Shown here: piece after piece, positions 1-10,402 of the stretch
Layout: every line of letters starts with the position of its first letter
Numbering within the stretch: position 1 is the first letter of the stretch
NCBI RefSeq assembly: GCF_904846625.1
Contig: NZ_CAJHBL010000003.1
Coordinates: 434,001-498,000 of the forward strand
Length of the DNA: 64,000 nt
Direction of reading: 5' to 3'
Source of the DNA: Psychrobacter sp. JCM 18900
GTDB taxonomy: Bacteria; Pseudomonadota; Gammaproteobacteria; Pseudomonadales; Moraxellaceae
The notes under the pieces: model-generated
Told to the model about the DNA's origin: nothing
Seen by the model: the letters and a program-made list of their open reading frames with translations, nothing else
Databases searched by the model: none
Made by a program: the position numbers and the translations under genes

Positions 1-1
1 A

Positions 2-328
2 GGTTTTAAGGCAACTTCTGGTCTGCAAAGTGATATCGGCGTGTTTCTAGCAGATACCGGTGCGCTTCCAGTAACAGCAACATTAGCCACAACTGCTGCT
101 CCAATCGTCGCACAAGCACAAGCTTTAGAAGGTAAATATTTTTCTAAAACGAAGGCATCTGTTGGTAATAATGGAGTAATAACTGTACTTTTCGATAAGG
201 GCGCAAATAGTGGTAAGGGAATGATGTTGACTCCTACAAATAATGCTGGACAAATTTCAAAATGGACTTGTGCCCCTACTGGAACTAATGGTATAGACAA
301 ATCTCGTTTACCATCTAGCTGTCAGTAA
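2..328 (+). CDS. Type IV pilin, C-terminal part (5' end outside window)
   Basis: The reading frame is open from base 2, so this is the 3' part of a gene that starts before the window; the GTG at 41 is internal. The encoded peptide begins G-F-K-A-T-S-G-L-Q-S-D-I-G-V, which lines up with E-G-F-T-V-S-A-G-L-R-S-E-I-G-V in the next gene. The two proteins also share the LEGKY motif and a C-terminal disulfide-loop layout (K-W-T-C ... S-S-C). It is therefore a major or minor type IV pilin subunit whose prepilin leader and N-terminal helix lie upstream of the window. It would be exported, processed by prepilin peptidase and assembled into the pilus. A strong terminator follows at 364. The tandem pilin arrangement suggests duplication and divergence. 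Family assignment is secure; which pilin it is cannot be told. Confidence 0.85.
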   Translation, partial: GFKATSGLQSDIGVFLADTGALPVTATLATTAAPIVAQAQALEGKYFSKTKASVGNNGVITVLFDKGANSGKGMMLTPTNNAGQISKWTCAPTGTNGIDKSRLPSSCQ

Positions 329-363
329 TATTTGAATCATCTGACATAATAGTATAAAAAAGT

Positions 364-394
364 AAAGCCTTAGCTAATGCTAGGGCTTTTTTTT
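364..394 (+). terminator. Intrinsic terminator after first pilin gene
   Basis: AAAGCC-T-TAGC, loop TAAT, GCTA-G-GGCTTT, then a run of eight T. It separates the two pilin genes into different transcripts. Confidence 0.8.
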
Positions 395-422
395 CAAAAA
401 AATTAACGTAGGAAGACCTGTT

Positions 423-872
423 ATGAGAACACAGAACGGTTTTACTTTAATCGAATTAATGATCGTTTTTGCTATAATAGGTATTCTATCTGCGATTGCT
501 ATACCAAGTTACCTTAATTACATTGGCAGATCACAAGCGGTTGAAGGTTTTACTGTCTCAGCTGGTCTGCGAAGCGAAATCGGTGTATATCTATGGGAAA
601 ATAAACGTTTTCCCAATGCCAACGAGGTGTCAGTAACTGGTAAAATTGGCAAGCAAGCGAATACACTAGAGGGTAAATACATTGCTACTAGTGGCATCTC
701 TGTGACGCCAGATACAGGTGTCATCGCTATTAATTTCGATGCTGGAAATATTGCTGGGAAGACATTAATATTAACGCCTCAGATGAATAGTCTTAACAAC
801 CAACAGGTTGTCAAATGGTCATGCAACGGTACAGTAGATGCAAATAAATTACCACTAGGCTGTCGCAATTAG
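423..872 (+). CDS. pilA: Type IV pilin, complete (PilA-like)
   Basis: A 149-residue prepilin. A six-residue leader (MRTQNG) is followed by the prepilin peptidase site G6|F7-T-L-I-E, with Glu at mature position 5, and a hydrophobic helix (L-M-I-V-F-A-I-I-G-I-L-S-A-I-A-I-P). Residues 40-130 form the globular head. Cys134 and Cys147 near the end (W-S-C ... L-G-C) match the disulfide-bonded D-region of type IVa pilins. An AGGA ribosome site lies about 10 bases before the ATG. The gene is a clear paralog of the truncated pilin upstream and is followed by a tfpZ-like accessory gene, as in several Moraxellaceae pilin loci. It forms surface fibres for twitching, adhesion and possibly DNA uptake together with PilT/PilU encoded at 30-32 kb. 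A minor pilin role is possible. Confidence 0.9.
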   Translation: MRTQNGFTLIELMIVFAIIGILSAIAIPSYLNYIGRSQAVEGFTVSAGLRSEIGVYLWENKRFPNANEVSVTGKIGKQANTLEGKYIATSGISVTPDTGVIAINFDAGNIAGKTLILTPQMNSLNNQQVVKWSCNGTVDANKLPLGCRN

Positions 873-1009
873 CCATTAATTACTACTTATAACGTAAGCT
901 TTTGACTTTACATCAGTAAATGAAAAACACCTTTGATAATTGCTTATAAATCAGTATATATATTTTAAATCCCTCACTTAGATTTCGGCTCAAAGCGTTT
1001 GCTTATCAT

Positions 1010-1702
1010 TTGGGCATTTCTATTTTGATTGCGTTAATCAGTTTATATATTGTCTTTATGGTATGGCATCCAGTACCATTGGCAAAGGCAGTAGGCGTTA
1101 GTCATATATTTATTATGATGCTGGGCATTGATGTTATTTTAGGGCCACTATTAACTTTTATCATTGCCAAAAAAGACAAGAAGTCGTTAGAATTTGATCT
1201 AGCCGTCATTGTTGTCTTGCAGCTCGCTGCATTTATCTATGGTATATATAATATTGCTATTAGTAGACCTGTATATATTGCTTTTGACACGTTCCGTTTT
1301 GAAGTGGTACAAGCCAACAATATCCCTGTAGAGAGCATAGAGCAAGCATCAGATCCTTATAATACATTGGGATGGGGAAAGCCAAAATTTGTAGCCGTCA
1401 GACCTATAGATAATATTGAGCAAAAAAACGACAGGTTATTCGTAGAGCTTGAAACAGACGTTGCACCGAGTATGCAACCAAACCTATATGAACCCATGGC
1501 TGATCAATGGGAAACTATCAATCGTGAGGGGAGCGACTTTAATAGCTTATATAAAACCAATTCTAAAGTAAGTGTTGATGCTATAACTAGCAAATATCCA
1601 TCTGCGAAAGCATGGCCACCGCTAAAAGCCTATGAGCAAGATATGGTTGTATTGATAGATGATAATAATATTGTAGATATTGTAGATTTACGCCCTTGGT
1701 AA
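1010..1702 (+). CDS. tfpZ: TfpX/TfpZ-like type IV pilin accessory protein
   Basis: The protein has two or three N-terminal membrane segments (I-S-I-L-I-A-L-I-S-L-Y-I-V-F, then H-I-F-I-M-M-L-G-I-D-V-I-L-G-P-L-L-T, then L-A-V-I-V-V-L-Q-L-A-A-F) and a soluble C-terminal part. This matches the TfpX/TfpZ family, inner-membrane proteins encoded next to pilin genes that modulate pilin assembly or stability. The first standard start codon in frame is TTG at 1010. However, the frame is open back to 950, and the codons before the TTG encode L-R-F-R-L-K-A-F-A-Y-H, which resembles the normal N-terminus of the family. No ATG, GTG or TTG exists in that stretch, so translation may begin at a rare codon such as ATT 962, or the start has been lost. 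No good ribosome site is visible at either place. Family call good; start uncertain. Confidence 0.75.
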   Translation: MGISILIALISLYIVFMVWHPVPLAKAVGVSHIFIMMLGIDVILGPLLTFIIAKKDKKSLEFDLAVIVVLQLAAFIYGIYNIAISRPVYIAFDTFRFEVVQANNIPVESIEQASDPYNTLGWGKPKFVAVRPIDNIEQKNDRLFVELETDVAPSMQPNLYEPMADQWETINREGSDFNSLYKTNSKVSVDAITSKYPSAKAWPPLKAYEQDMVVLIDDNNIVDIVDLRPW

Positions 1703-1723
1703 GAAGTAAATAGCAAGCCAATA

Positions 1724-1765
1724 AAAAACCACCTAACAGCATATCGCCATTAGGTGGTTTTTTAT
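1724..1765. terminator. Bidirectional terminator between tfpZ and fdxA
   Basis: AAAAACCACCTAA and TTAGGTGGTTTTT form a 13-bp stem, with A and T runs on either side. It serves the convergent tfpZ-like gene and fdxA. Confidence 0.85.
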
Positions 1766-1797
1766 TGTTTCAATATACAAGTACTTTGAGGAGAAGA

Positions 1798-2121
1798 CTA
1801 TCTCTCTAAATACTGAATCTTACCTTCCACGCCATCCCATTTCTCAGCTTCTGGCATTTGCCCTTTCATTTCAGTAATGTTTGGCCATTTTTGTGCCAGT
1901 TCTTCATTCAGCTGAGTGAACATTTCTTGGTCTTTCGGTACTTCATCTTCTGAGAAAATTGCATTAGCCGGACATTCAGGTTCGCATAGTGCGCAGTCGA
2001 TGCACTCATCAGGATCGATGACTAGGAAGTTTGGGCCTTCATAAAAGCAGTCCACAGGACAGACTTCTACACAGTCTGTGTATTTGCAAAGAATGCAGTT
2101 ATCTGTAACGACAAAGGTCAT
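1798..2121 (-). CDS. fdxA: Seven-iron ferredoxin FdxA
   Basis: A 107-residue ferredoxin of the Azotobacter FdI type. Cysteines 9, 12, 17, 21 and 25 and the second cluster C40-x2-C43-x2-C46-x3-C50-P give the pattern for one [3Fe-4S] and one [4Fe-4S] centre. The rest of the protein (residues 55-107) is the typical acidic tail with the W-P-N-I-T motif. It is a cytosolic low-potential electron carrier. It lies about 200 bases downstream of mutS on the same strand, an arrangement familiar from Pseudomonas and Moraxellaceae. Its exact redox partners cannot be seen here. The length matches the family. Confidence 0.95.
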   Translation of the reverse strand: MTFVVTDNCILCKYTDCVEVCPVDCFYEGPNFLVIDPDECIDCALCEPECPANAIFSEDEVPKDQEMFTQLNEELAQKWPNITEMKGQMPEAEKWDGVEGKIQYLER

Positions 2122-2327
2122 AGTGAGGTCTACCTGTTATTGGATTGGCTGATATAGTCAATCTCTTTCAAGAGAATTATTGTGACAGCCTAGCCTGAAG
2201 TATTATTTATACTTCTGCGCTCAGCTACATTGTAATTCTTTTAAATTAAATCAACTATAAGGGCTACATAGAATAGTTGGAAAATAAAGCGTATTTTAGC
2301 GCCTTTACTACTATTTGACAATTCCCT

Positions 2328-5300
2328 TTAATGACTAATGATTTTCTTAAGATGATAAAGCAAATCATGCGCTTGCTTGGGCGTTAGACTATCAGGATCA
2401 ATCATGCTCAGCTCATCTTGCAAGCTAAATAGCTGATTTTGTTTCGGATTGTCAAATGTGTCCGATATCTGAGCAGTATGACTTACTTCTTGATTGAGAG
2501 TAGCATCATTATAAATATCTTGCCGTTTATCCTTTACTGACTTAGCTAATTCATTTTTATCATCAATAGGTCTTGCTCTATCTACGGTTAAATGGTCTAG
2601 CTGTAAGTTGTCTGCTAGATAGCGCTTAGCATCCTCTATCACTTGAGTAGGGATACCAGCCATTTTTGCGACATGTAATCCAAAGCTAGAACTCGCTGCG
2701 CCATCTTTGATTTGATGCAATAGCAATAATTGACCATCGACTTCACTGGCTGCTACATGGACATTACGGATATTAGCATGGTGATTGCTAATATCATTCG
2801 TTAATTGGGTCAGCTCAAAATAATGAGTGGCAAATAATGTCAGGCAGCCAATCTCGACTAGGCGATTGACACAGGCATGGGCAATGGCCAAACCGTCAGT
2901 GGTGGCAGTACCGCGACCGACTTCGTCCATTAGTACCAGTGATTTATTGGTGGCTTGATTTAAGATATTGGCCGTCTCAATCATCTCTACCATAAAGGTT
3001 GATTTGCCACCAGCCAAGTCATCAGCTGATCCGATACGTGTAAAAATGCGGTCGATATCACCAATATGAGCACTAGCTGCTGGTACAAAGCTACCGCAAT
3101 GTGCGAGTAGGACTATCAAAGCTGTTTGGCGCATATAGGTAGATTTGCCACCCATATTAGGCCCAGTAATAAGAAGCAGCCTTTCAGGATACCCATCACT
3201 ACCTAGTGCACAGTCATTGGCGACAAAGTGGTTTGTACTTAGTGAATTACCGTTCCTGCTGTTGGCGTTTGTTTGATTCAATGCTGCTTCAACCACAACA
3301 TGACGACCTTGACGAATATCAATGTTGGTTTGATTTTTGGCCACCGATTCGCTTTGGTCTTTTGTATGTAGCCCCATGATTGGGCGCTGCCAGTTATACG
3401 TCATGGCAAGCTGGGCCCAATTGCTTAGCACATCTAATTGGGCGATAGCCGCGCTAAGCTGTTGTAGGTCAGCCAAGTGTTGGTTTAATTGATTTAAGAG
3501 CTCTTGATACAGCTGCTTTTCACGAGCTAATGCTAAGGACTGGGCACTTAGATATTCTGTCTCAACTTCCTTTAGCTCATCAGTGATAAAGCGCTCGCTA
3601 CTTTTAAGCGTTTGTCGACGGATAAAGTGGGCAGGGGCATTCTTTGCCTGCATTTTGGGCAATTCAAAATAGAAGCCGCTAACTTTATTAAAGCCGACTT
3701 TTAGACTCGGTAATTGATTGTCTTGACGGGCACGCTCGACCATCTCGTCTAGCGTCGATTGAATATTGTCATGCAAGTGGGTAAGACGATCAAACTCTTC
3801 ATCAAAGCCCGATGCTAGCATTCCTCCATCGCGGATATGAGCAGGCGGCTCTATGACAATAGCGCGCTCAATTAATTCGGCGACGGATTGAACAGCAGGT
3901 AGTTGGGCTGGTAATTGCTGTATCAACATCGGTAACAGGCCAGCGTCTTCAGGACTGATTCCCGATGCTGTTAATAAGGTAGTAAGCTGAGCACTACTAG
4001 CGATGCCATCGGCAAGCTTGCGTAAGTCACGAGGTTTAGCACTCATTAGCCCGATTCGACTGCTGATTCGTTCAATATCGCCAATAGTATTCAGCGTTTC
4101 TCGTAAACGTGTAACCAGTAAGCTCTCTTTTACATCTTGGTTTGATTCAATTGAGTCATTCTCTGGGCTTAGCAAACAAGTTATCGCATCTAGACGCATA
4201 TTGATACGTGAATGTTGACGCAGTGGACGCTTCATTTGCTGAACAAGTAGGCGTTTACCCATCGGAGTCTGACAGTGATTCAGCACAGATATCAAAGAAG
4301 TGCCATTGCTACTAACAGGGGTAAATAGCTCGAGGTTTTGTTGGCTGTTAGCATCGATAATTAGGTAGTCATCGCTGTACTCGACGATGAGTTGGTTCAC
4401 TTGTGGCACGTGGCGTTGCTGAGTTTGACGCGCATAGTGGATAAGCGCAGCGCAGCTGGTTTGCGCAAGTGGAGCCTCAGCAATGCCCAACCCATCGAGA
4501 CGCTGAACCTCGAACTGCTGACAAAGCGTGTCACTGGCATGCTCACGATGAAAGTCATTGGCAGCGACTTCTATAATAGGGCAGTCCAGATTTTGTCGTA
4601 ACCACAGTAGCCACTCTGAATCATTGCTTCCAATGCTGCCACCAATACTATCGCTGAGTGCTTCACTAATGATGCACTCACTGGGCGCAAAACGTGCTAA
4701 TACAGTAAGCATTTGAGTTTGCAGACCATCTATATCGTTTTTATCTGCTACCAATGCCTGGGTAGTCAGTGTACCCGCGGCCAAATCCATCTGGCTAACG
4801 GCTGCTTGTAACGTCTGGCTATTGTCTTGCGTTTTCATAGTCGCAATATCGATGGCAACCACAGTCGGCGTATGATTAGGTGCAATCAATGCGTCATCAG
4901 TAATAGTACCTGCGGTAAGCGTTTTAACTACTTCGCGGCGCATGATGCTACCAGCAGCAGATTTACTTTTGTCTTTCTTTTGCTTGTCGCCCATTGCAGA
5001 AATATTAGACTTATTGCTAGCACTGCCAGTTGTCGTTTCGTCAATTTGCTCACATACGACCACTGTCTGACCAGCCGCGATCAAGCGTGCCATATAGCTA
5101 TCGGCTGCATGAAACGGTACGCCCGCCATGGCTATTGTGTTACCTGCTTTATCCGTACCACGGCGCGTCAATGTGATATCTAGTATTTGCGCCGCACGCT
5201 TAGCATCGTCAAAGAACAGCTCATAGAAGTCACCCATCCGGTACAAGAGCAATGCTTGTGGATAGTTGGCTTTCATGGTTAGATATTGCACCATCATTGG

Positions 5301-5429
5301 CGTATGGTCTGCTAGGTTATAGACGGCATCGCCTATATTTAAGCAGTCAGAGTTCTCTTGTTTTAATAAGGGTTTTTCTGATGGATTAGGATTTGACGAC
5401 TGATTTTGTCCAGATGGCTTTACGGTCAT
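2328..5429 (-). CDS. mutS: DNA mismatch repair protein MutS (enlarged)
   Basis: MutS recognises mismatches and small loops and starts repair with MutL. The mismatch-reading motif G-D-F-Y-E-L-F-F places Phe68-Tyr-Glu70 in domain I. The ATPase domain near residue 755 has the Walker [10 protein letters not shown], followed by the D-E-V-G-R-G-T Walker B/signature region and the A-T-H-Y-F-E-L motif. At 1033 residues it is well over 100 longer than the usual 850-880. The extra length lies in an N-terminal polar extension (about 1-40), a Lys/Ser-rich insertion after C-E-Q-I-D (about residues 130-165), loops in the core, an Asn/Ser-rich linker before the Walker A region (about 680-735) and a polar stretch before the C-terminal dimerisation segment. 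No stop or frameshift is seen and all catalytic motifs are present, so it should be active. Confidence 0.97.
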   Translation of the reverse strand: MTVKPSGQNQSSNPNPSEKPLLKQENSDCLNIGDAVYNLADHTPMMVQYLTMKANYPQALLLYRMGDFYELFFDDAKRAAQILDITLTRRGTDKAGNTIAMAGVPFHAADSYMARLIAAGQTVVVCEQIDETTTGSASNKSNISAMGDKQKKDKSKSAAGSIMRREVVKTLTAGTITDDALIAPNHTPTVVAIDIATMKTQDNSQTLQAAVSQMDLAAGTLTTQALVADKNDIDGLQTQMLTVLARFAPSECIISEALSDSIGGSIGSNDSEWLLWLRQNLDCPIIEVAANDFHREHASDTLCQQFEVQRLDGLGIAEAPLAQTSCAALIHYARQTQQRHVPQVNQLIVEYSDDYLIIDANSQQNLELFTPVSSNGTSLISVLNHCQTPMGKRLLVQQMKRPLRQHSRINMRLDAITCLLSPENDSIESNQDVKESLLVTRLRETLNTIGDIERISSRIGLMSAKPRDLRKLADGIASSAQLTTLLTASGISPEDAGLLPMLIQQLPAQLPAVQSVAELIERAIVIEPPAHIRDGGMLASGFDEEFDRLTHLHDNIQSTLDEMVERARQDNQLPSLKVGFNKVSGFYFELPKMQAKNAPAHFIRRQTLKSSERFITDELKEVETEYLSAQSLALAREKQLYQELLNQLNQHLADLQQLSAAIAQLDVLSNWAQLAMTYNWQRPIMGLHTKDQSESVAKNQTNIDIRQGRHVVVEAALNQTNANSRNGNSLSTNHFVANDCALGSDGYPERLLLITGPNMGGKSTYMRQTALIVLLAHCGSFVPAASAHIGDIDRIFTRIGSADDLAGGKSTFMVEMIETANILNQATNKSLVLMDEVGRGTATTDGLAIAHACVNRLVEIGCLTLFATHYFELTQLTNDISNHHANIRNVHVAASEVDGQLLLLHQIKDGAASSSFGLHVAKMAGIPTQVIEDAKRYLADNLQLDHLTVDRARPIDDKNELAKSVKDKRQDIYNDATLNQEVSHTAQISDTFDNPKQNQLFSLQDELSMIDPDSLTPKQAHDLLYHLKKIISH

Positions 5430-5891
5430 GCAGAGTCTCTTATAGTGCTTTAATGAGTATTAATAAGTATTTTGTGATAGGGATGCTAAAGGGTTATTTG
5501 TCTTATGTATGAGTTTGATATATAGCTTTGAGCTTTGGCTTGATCCATAAGCCAGTCACTTGTAGATAAATGGCTTAACGAAAAATTTTGAGCCAAGACG
5601 TAGCGATAGCAAGCGTATGAAAGTCGAACTGTGACAAACAAATAAAGTCGCTGAAAAAGCTAAGAAATTTGACAAGGTATTCGCTATTTTAACACGTCCT
5701 ACTAGGTTTTTACTGTGGCAAATATCTACTCGCTGCCCTTGTATCCATCAGCGTCATAACCATATATAATGACGGCACACTTAATTGGGCGATACTAAAT
5801 TAGGTAGTACTTAGTCGGGTGATGACAAGGCAAAGAGCTAAGCTTTGGCTAATGCGCACTAATTATCGAATATTCCATAGGTCAAAAAATT
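5430..5891. other. Intergenic region mutS-secA
   Basis: A 462-base gap between divergent genes that must hold both promoters. A consensus-like TATAAT occurs at 5765-5770 about 120 bases before secA, but no convincing -35 box lies at normal spacing. A 7-bp inverted repeat TAAGCCA/TGGCTTA spans 5548-5577. No secM-like leader ORF is evident. Confidence 0.5.
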
Positions 5892-8693
5892 ATGTTATCA
5901 AAGATTATAGGCAGTGTGGTTGGCACCAAAAATGACCGCGAATTAAAACGCATGCGTAAAGTGGTCAGCAAGATCAACGCACGAGAGGCTGAAATACAAG
6001 CCCTGTCTGATGAGCAACTACAACAAAAAACTGAAGAATTTAAAGCCAGACATCAAAAAGGCGAAAGCTTAGATGCATTATTGCCAGAAGCATTTGCCGT
6101 CTGCCGCGAAGCATCATTACGTGTCAACGGCATGCGTCACTACGACGTGCAGCTGATTGGTGGTATCACCTTGCACGAAGGTAAAATCGCTGAGATGAAA
6201 ACTGGTGAAGGTAAAACCCTAATGGGAACCTTGGCTATGTATCTGAACGCGATCAGTGGTAAAGGGGTTCATCTGGTCACGGTCAACGATTATTTGGCCG
6301 CACGTGATGCTGAGCTAAACCGTCCGTTGTTTGGGTTTTTGGGTATGACTGTTGGTGTGATTTACTCACAGCAGCCACCACAAGAAAAAATCGAAGCTTA
6401 TCAAGCCGACATTACCTATGGTACCAATAACGAATACGGTTTCGATTATCTGCGCGATAACATGGTCTTTAGTCTTGCTGAGAAAAAACAGCGCCCGCTA
6501 AACTTTTGTATTATCGATGAAATTGACTCAATCTTAATTGATGAGGCTCGTACGCCGCTTATCATTTCGGGTCAAGCTGAAGATTCTTCACGCATGTACG
6601 CGTTGATTAATACGATTATTCCTGTGTTGATTCGTTCAAAAGATGAAGAAGCAAACAAGAATAACGAAGAAGAAGACTTCTGGATTGATGAAAAGAATCG
6701 CCAGATTGAGATCAGCGAAAAAGGCTATGAAAAAATCGAGCGCTTCTTAATCGAAGTGGGCGAGCTGGGTGAAAACGAAAGCTTATATAGCCCAAGTCGT
6801 CTGCCACTTTTGGCTCACGTTCAAGCGGCCATCCGTGCGCACCATGTGTTTGTCAAAAACGTTCACTATATCGTCGATGAAGGCGAAGTGGTCATCGTGG
6901 ATGAAAATACAGGCCGTACCATGCCTGGTCGTCGCTGGTCAGAAGGCTTGCATCAAGCAGTAGAAGCGAAAGAAAACGTTGAGATCCAAGCAGAAAACCA
7001 GACGCTTGCAACCACGACATTCCAGAACTATTTCCGTCTATATGACAAATTGTCCGGTATGACGGGTACCGCTGATACTGAAGCTGCCGAATTCAAATCT
7101 ACTTACGATCTAGATGTCATCGTGATTCCAACGCATGAGCCAATTGCTCGTATCGATATGGATGACCAAATTTTCCTAACCAAGTTAGGCAAATACAAAG
7201 GCATTATTCGCGAAATTAAAGAGATTCAAGCCAAAGGCGCGCCAGTACTGGTTGGTACAGCGACGATTGAGGCCAGTGAAGAGTTGTCTTACTTGCTTGA
7301 CCAAGAAGGCGTTAAGCATAACGTTCTAAACGCCAAGCAGCATGAGCGTGAAGCAGAAATTATTGCACAGGCAGGTAGCCCAAAATCAGTCACAATCGCC
7401 ACCAACATGGCAGGCCGTGGTACGGATATTATCCTTGGTGGTAACTGGCAGTCGTTTATCGAAGATATCGATGCGGTTAGTCCAGAGGAGATGCAGCGTC
7501 TAAAATCTCAATGGCAAGTCAAACATGACCAAGTTGTAGCAGCTGGTGGTTTACATATCATTGGCTCTGAACGCCATGAGTCACGCCGTATCGATAACCA
7601 GTTACGTGGTCGTGCTGGTCGTCAAGGTGACCCTGGTATGTCACGCTTTTTCCTATCGCTCGAAGATGATCTGATGCGTATCTTCGCAGGCGATCGCGTG
7701 GTCAATATGATGCGTGCGATGGGCCTCAAAGAAGATGAAGCCATCGAGCACAAGATGGTCTCTAAATCGATTGAAAACGCGCAAGGCAAAGTTGAGAGTC
7801 GCGATTTTGATGCTCGTAAAAACCTACTGAAATACGATGATGTTGCCAATGAGCAGCGTAAAGTTATCTATGGTCAGCGTGATGATTTATTAGCAGAGAT
7901 GGACTTATTAGAAGCCATCGAAGTGATGCATCATGAAGTATATAACGCGATGATCAATCAGTTTATTCCACCTGGCTCTATTGATGATCAGTGGAATATT
8001 GACGGCTTAGAAGATGAGTTAGAAGACGAATTCAAAATCTCAATGCCGATTAACGATTGGTTGGATGAAGATCGTCGTTTGGATGAAGAAGGGCTGCGTG
8101 AGAAAATCGTTCAAACGGCGATAGATCGTTATCACAGTCGCCGTGAGCAGATGGGTGAAAAAGACGCCGCTCAGCTTGAGCGTCATTTCATGCTACAGAG
8201 TCTAGATAAGCATTGGAAAGAGCACTTAACGCAGATGGATCAGCTACGTAAAGGGATTCATTTACGTGGTTATGCACAGAAAAACCCTGAACAGGAATAT
8301 AAGCGTGAGTCGTTTGAATTGTTCCAAATGATGCTTGGTGCGATTAAGTCTGAGACCGTACAAGACTTGTCACGTGTTCATATCCCAACCAAGGAAGAAC
8401 TAGAAGCATTAGAAATTCAGCAACGTGAGAACGCTGCCCATATGCAAATGCAGTTCGAGCATGACGATGTAGATAACTTGGATAGCAATGCGAGTGGTTC
8501 AGCTGCTCAGCCGCAACCACAAAGCCGCACTCTAAACAGTGGGGCTACGGCAGCTGGCGTTGGTGCTGCTATAGCAGGTAACGGTAGTAATGCTAATGAA
8601 CCAAACCCATATGCAGGTATGAATATCAGTCGTAATGCAGCGTGTCCTTGTGGCTCAGGTCTTAAGTACAAGCAGTGTCATGGTAAAATCTAG
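5892..8693 (+). CDS. secA: Preprotein translocase ATPase SecA
   Basis: SecA drives post-translational export through SecYEG. The 933-residue protein has the nucleotide-binding Walker [10 protein letters not shown] at about 102-110, the D-E-I-D ... L-I-D-E-A-R-T motif at about 209-219, the preprotein cross-linking domain, the second ATPase fold with N-M-A-G-R-G-T-D-I and [10 protein letters not shown], the helical scaffold/wing domains, and a C-terminal zinc SEC-C motif C-P-C-G-S-G-x-K-Y-K-Q-C-H for SecB and lipid contact. A Gln/Ala/Asn-rich linker precedes the zinc motif. Length agrees with the family. It is monocistronic with a strong terminator at 8751; no secM is present upstream, unlike E. 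coli. Confidence 0.98.
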   Translation: MLSKIIGSVVGTKNDRELKRMRKVVSKINAREAEIQALSDEQLQQKTEEFKARHQKGESLDALLPEAFAVCREASLRVNGMRHYDVQLIGGITLHEGKIAEMKTGEGKTLMGTLAMYLNAISGKGVHLVTVNDYLAARDAELNRPLFGFLGMTVGVIYSQQPPQEKIEAYQADITYGTNNEYGFDYLRDNMVFSLAEKKQRPLNFCIIDEIDSILIDEARTPLIISGQAEDSSRMYALINTIIPVLIRSKDEEANKNNEEEDFWIDEKNRQIEISEKGYEKIERFLIEVGELGENESLYSPSRLPLLAHVQAAIRAHHVFVKNVHYIVDEGEVVIVDENTGRTMPGRRWSEGLHQAVEAKENVEIQAENQTLATTTFQNYFRLYDKLSGMTGTADTEAAEFKSTYDLDVIVIPTHEPIARIDMDDQIFLTKLGKYKGIIREIKEIQAKGAPVLVGTATIEASEELSYLLDQEGVKHNVLNAKQHEREAEIIAQAGSPKSVTIATNMAGRGTDIILGGNWQSFIEDIDAVSPEEMQRLKSQWQVKHDQVVAAGGLHIIGSERHESRRIDNQLRGRAGRQGDPGMSRFFLSLEDDLMRIFAGDRVVNMMRAMGLKEDEAIEHKMVSKSIENAQGKVESRDFDARKNLLKYDDVANEQRKVIYGQRDDLLAEMDLLEAIEVMHHEVYNAMINQFIPPGSIDDQWNIDGLEDELEDEFKISMPINDWLDEDRRLDEEGLREKIVQTAIDRYHSRREQMGEKDAAQLERHFMLQSLDKHWKEHLTQMDQLRKGIHLRGYAQKNPEQEYKRESFELFQMMLGAIKSETVQDLSRVHIPTKEELEALEIQQRENAAHMQMQFEHDDVDNLDSNASGSAAQPQPQSRTLNSGATAAGVGAAIAGNGSNANEPNPYAGMNISRNAACPCGSGLKYKQCHGKI

Positions 8694-8750
8694 TCGTTAG
8701 TCATGGCGAGTTAATAGCTATGTATTGAACTGCTATTAAAGACAGCCTTT

Positions 8751-8796
8751 ATATGAAAAAGCCCTTATCTTAAGTAGATAGGGGCTTTTTCATATC
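8751..8796 (+). terminator. Intrinsic terminator of secA
   Basis: Near-perfect 20-bp stem ATATGAAAAAGCCCTTATCT / AGATAGGGGCTTTTTCATAT with a 5-base loop. Confidence 0.85.
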
Positions 8797-8934
8797 TGTT
8801 AAATAACTTATGCAAACTTAAAACTTGCTAGATTAAGACCAACAAACACTTTGTATTGATTACTTACAAATTCAGCATAGGCGTGAATTTATGGACACGC
8901 TATAGTGTTTAACATATTTATTTGGGAGAGTGTC

Positions 8935-9468
8935 ATGAGTGTAGAATTCTTAAAAAAAGTACGCAGCTCAGTAGTTTTAACAAGTTTGTTGGCTGGCGCC
9001 TTGACGGTTAGTGCTTGTAAGCAACAGTCAGAGCCAGAGACGGGAATGGAAGAAGGTGCTAATACAGAAGAGTCCGTTCCAATGTCAGCGGAGCCTGCTG
9101 AACCTAGCGATGTCGTTGTCGATACTGAAGATGCTTCACTTAACGAAGTAGAAGGTGATACCACCGCTTCAGTAAACAGCGGCGTGATGCAGATGTCGTA
9201 TCTATGTACACCTGAACTAAAAGTTGAGGCGACTTATAAAGAAGATGCCAATCAAGTTGTTGTCGCAACTGACATGGGTACAGTAACGTTGAACCAAACC
9301 AATGAAGGTAGTAATCCTGAAGTGTTTGAAGTGGCGACCGCAATTGATGGTGGTCAAGGCTTCACACAATGGCGCGTCGGGCATGAAGCTCGTAAAACTG
9401 GCGTTATGCGTACTGCTGGTACCGATGAGTCGAATGTTAATACATTCGAATGTAATGAAGCCTCATAG
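8935..9468 (+). CDS. MliC-like lipoprotein (putative lysozyme inhibitor)
   Basis: Starting at the ATG at 8935, preceded by the ribosome site GGGAGAG, this encodes 177 residues; an upstream GTG at 8905 has no ribosome site. A basic n-region (K-K-V-R-S-S) and a hydrophobic stretch end in L-T-V-S-A-C, a lipoprotein signal peptide. An acidic, low-complexity linker rich in Glu, Ser and Thr follows (about residues 30-75). The C-terminal 95 residues contain paired cysteines (Y-L-C ... F-E-C), a beta-rich pattern and W-R-V-G-H-E-A-R, which resembles the MliC/PliC lysozyme-inhibitor fold. That function is an inference from the pattern, not certain. The gene stands alone between two terminators. Confidence 0.7.
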   Translation: MSVEFLKKVRSSVVLTSLLAGALTVSACKQQSEPETGMEEGANTEESVPMSAEPAEPSDVVVDTEDASLNEVEGDTTASVNSGVMQMSYLCTPELKVEATYKEDANQVVVATDMGTVTLNQTNEGSNPEVFEVATAIDGGQGFTQWRVGHEARKTGVMRTAGTDESNVNTFECNEAS

Positions 9469-9502
9469 TTGGTCTGCAATACTTAGCAGGTAATAATCAT
9501 TA

Positions 9503-9534
9503 AAAAAGCAACGCTAAGATAGCGTTGCTTTTTC
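9503..9534 (+). terminator. Intrinsic terminator
   Basis: AAAAGCAACGCTA, short loop, TAGCGTTGCTTTTT. Ends the MliC-like gene and, by symmetry, can also stop transcription of the convergent DUF2382 gene. Confidence 0.8.
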
Positions 9535-9592
9535 ATGTTGTGAAATAATCTTTATCAATCATACAATTTCGTAGTGGCTAAACTATCAGCGC

Positions 9593-10159
9593 TTATTTTA
9601 ACGGAGTTGTATCAGAACCATGAGCTAATAGACCCTCTTCAGTCACATCTAACTCTTCATGCTTAAGCTCTACTTGAATGCTGTCAGTATGTACATGAGT
9701 GCTCTTATTGATTTCGATGTCTTGAATAGCGTAGGTATCTTTGGTAATGGTAGCCACTTGGCGAGATAGCACAATATCAATCGGTGCATCGCCAATCTCT
9801 ATTTGTTTACCATTAATAGTTACTACAGCTTTGCTATCCAAAGAAGGCTCGACGTGGCGCAATATGTCTTTGTCATCATAGTTACCAGAGAGTAAGTCTT
9901 GGCTCTCTGCGTCATGGTACTCAGTACGAATGGTGATATATTCTTCTACCAACTCAATTGGCACTTCGACAGTCTTAGTACGTGAATGCTTGGTGACGGT
10001 CACTTTACCCACATCCAAGCGTTCTTTATTAATCACAGGACGTTCTTCTAATAGCTCTAAGTGTCCAACATTGACGGTATTATTTGCCTGCTTCGTTGAG
10101 ATATTTTGTTCTTTGTCCAAGTTATCTTGGTAAAGGCTGTTTCCATTTTCAGTAGTCAT
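9593..10159 (-). CDS. YsnF/AvaK-domain (DUF2382) stress protein
   Basis: A 188-residue, highly acidic soluble protein without signal peptide. The block L-E-L-L-E-E-R-P-V-I-N-K-E-R-L-D-V-G-K-V at about 52-71 and the later Q-V-A-T-I-T-K-D-T-Y ... I-N-K-S-T ... E-L-K-H-E-E-L-D-V match the YsnF/AvaK conserved domain, an alternating beta repeat found in general-stress proteins of unknown biochemical role. It is a paralog of the C-terminal half of the next gene upstream (10403-11251): L-E-L-L-E-E-R and E-E-L-D-V occur in both. Adjacent terminators suggest separate transcripts. Linked genes of this kind often respond to desiccation or osmotic stress, but nothing in the sequence proves that here. Confidence 0.8.
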   Translation of the reverse strand: MTTENGNSLYQDNLDKEQNISTKQANNTVNVGHLELLEERPVINKERLDVGKVTVTKHSRTKTVEVPIELVEEYITIRTEYHDAESQDLLSGNYDDKDILRHVEPSLDSKAVVTINGKQIEIGDAPIDIVLSRQVATITKDTYAIQDIEINKSTHVHTDSIQVELKHEELDVTEEGLLAHGSDTTPLK

Positions 10160-10280
10160 TATGATTCCTTTATAATTGTAAAATGATAATTTTTTAATAA
10201 TCTAAAACGCTGTATGTCAACCACACATGTTAACTAGCTACATTGAATACTATAAACCATTCGCTCATGTTATGAATACA

Positions 10281-10312
10281 AAAAAGACCAGAGACATGCT
10301 CTGATCTTAATG
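10281..10312 (-). terminator. Intrinsic terminator of PRC-barrel gene
   Basis: Read on the minus strand: AAGATCAGAG, loop CATGT, CTCTGGTCTTTTTT. One G-U pair; good T tract. Confidence 0.75.
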
Positions 10313-10402
10313 GCTAAACATATGAGCTTAGCTACTTATTACTATCATATTTAACTGACGATATAGGAAACTTACGTCATTAAACTATGAGGTATTAGCA
10401 TA

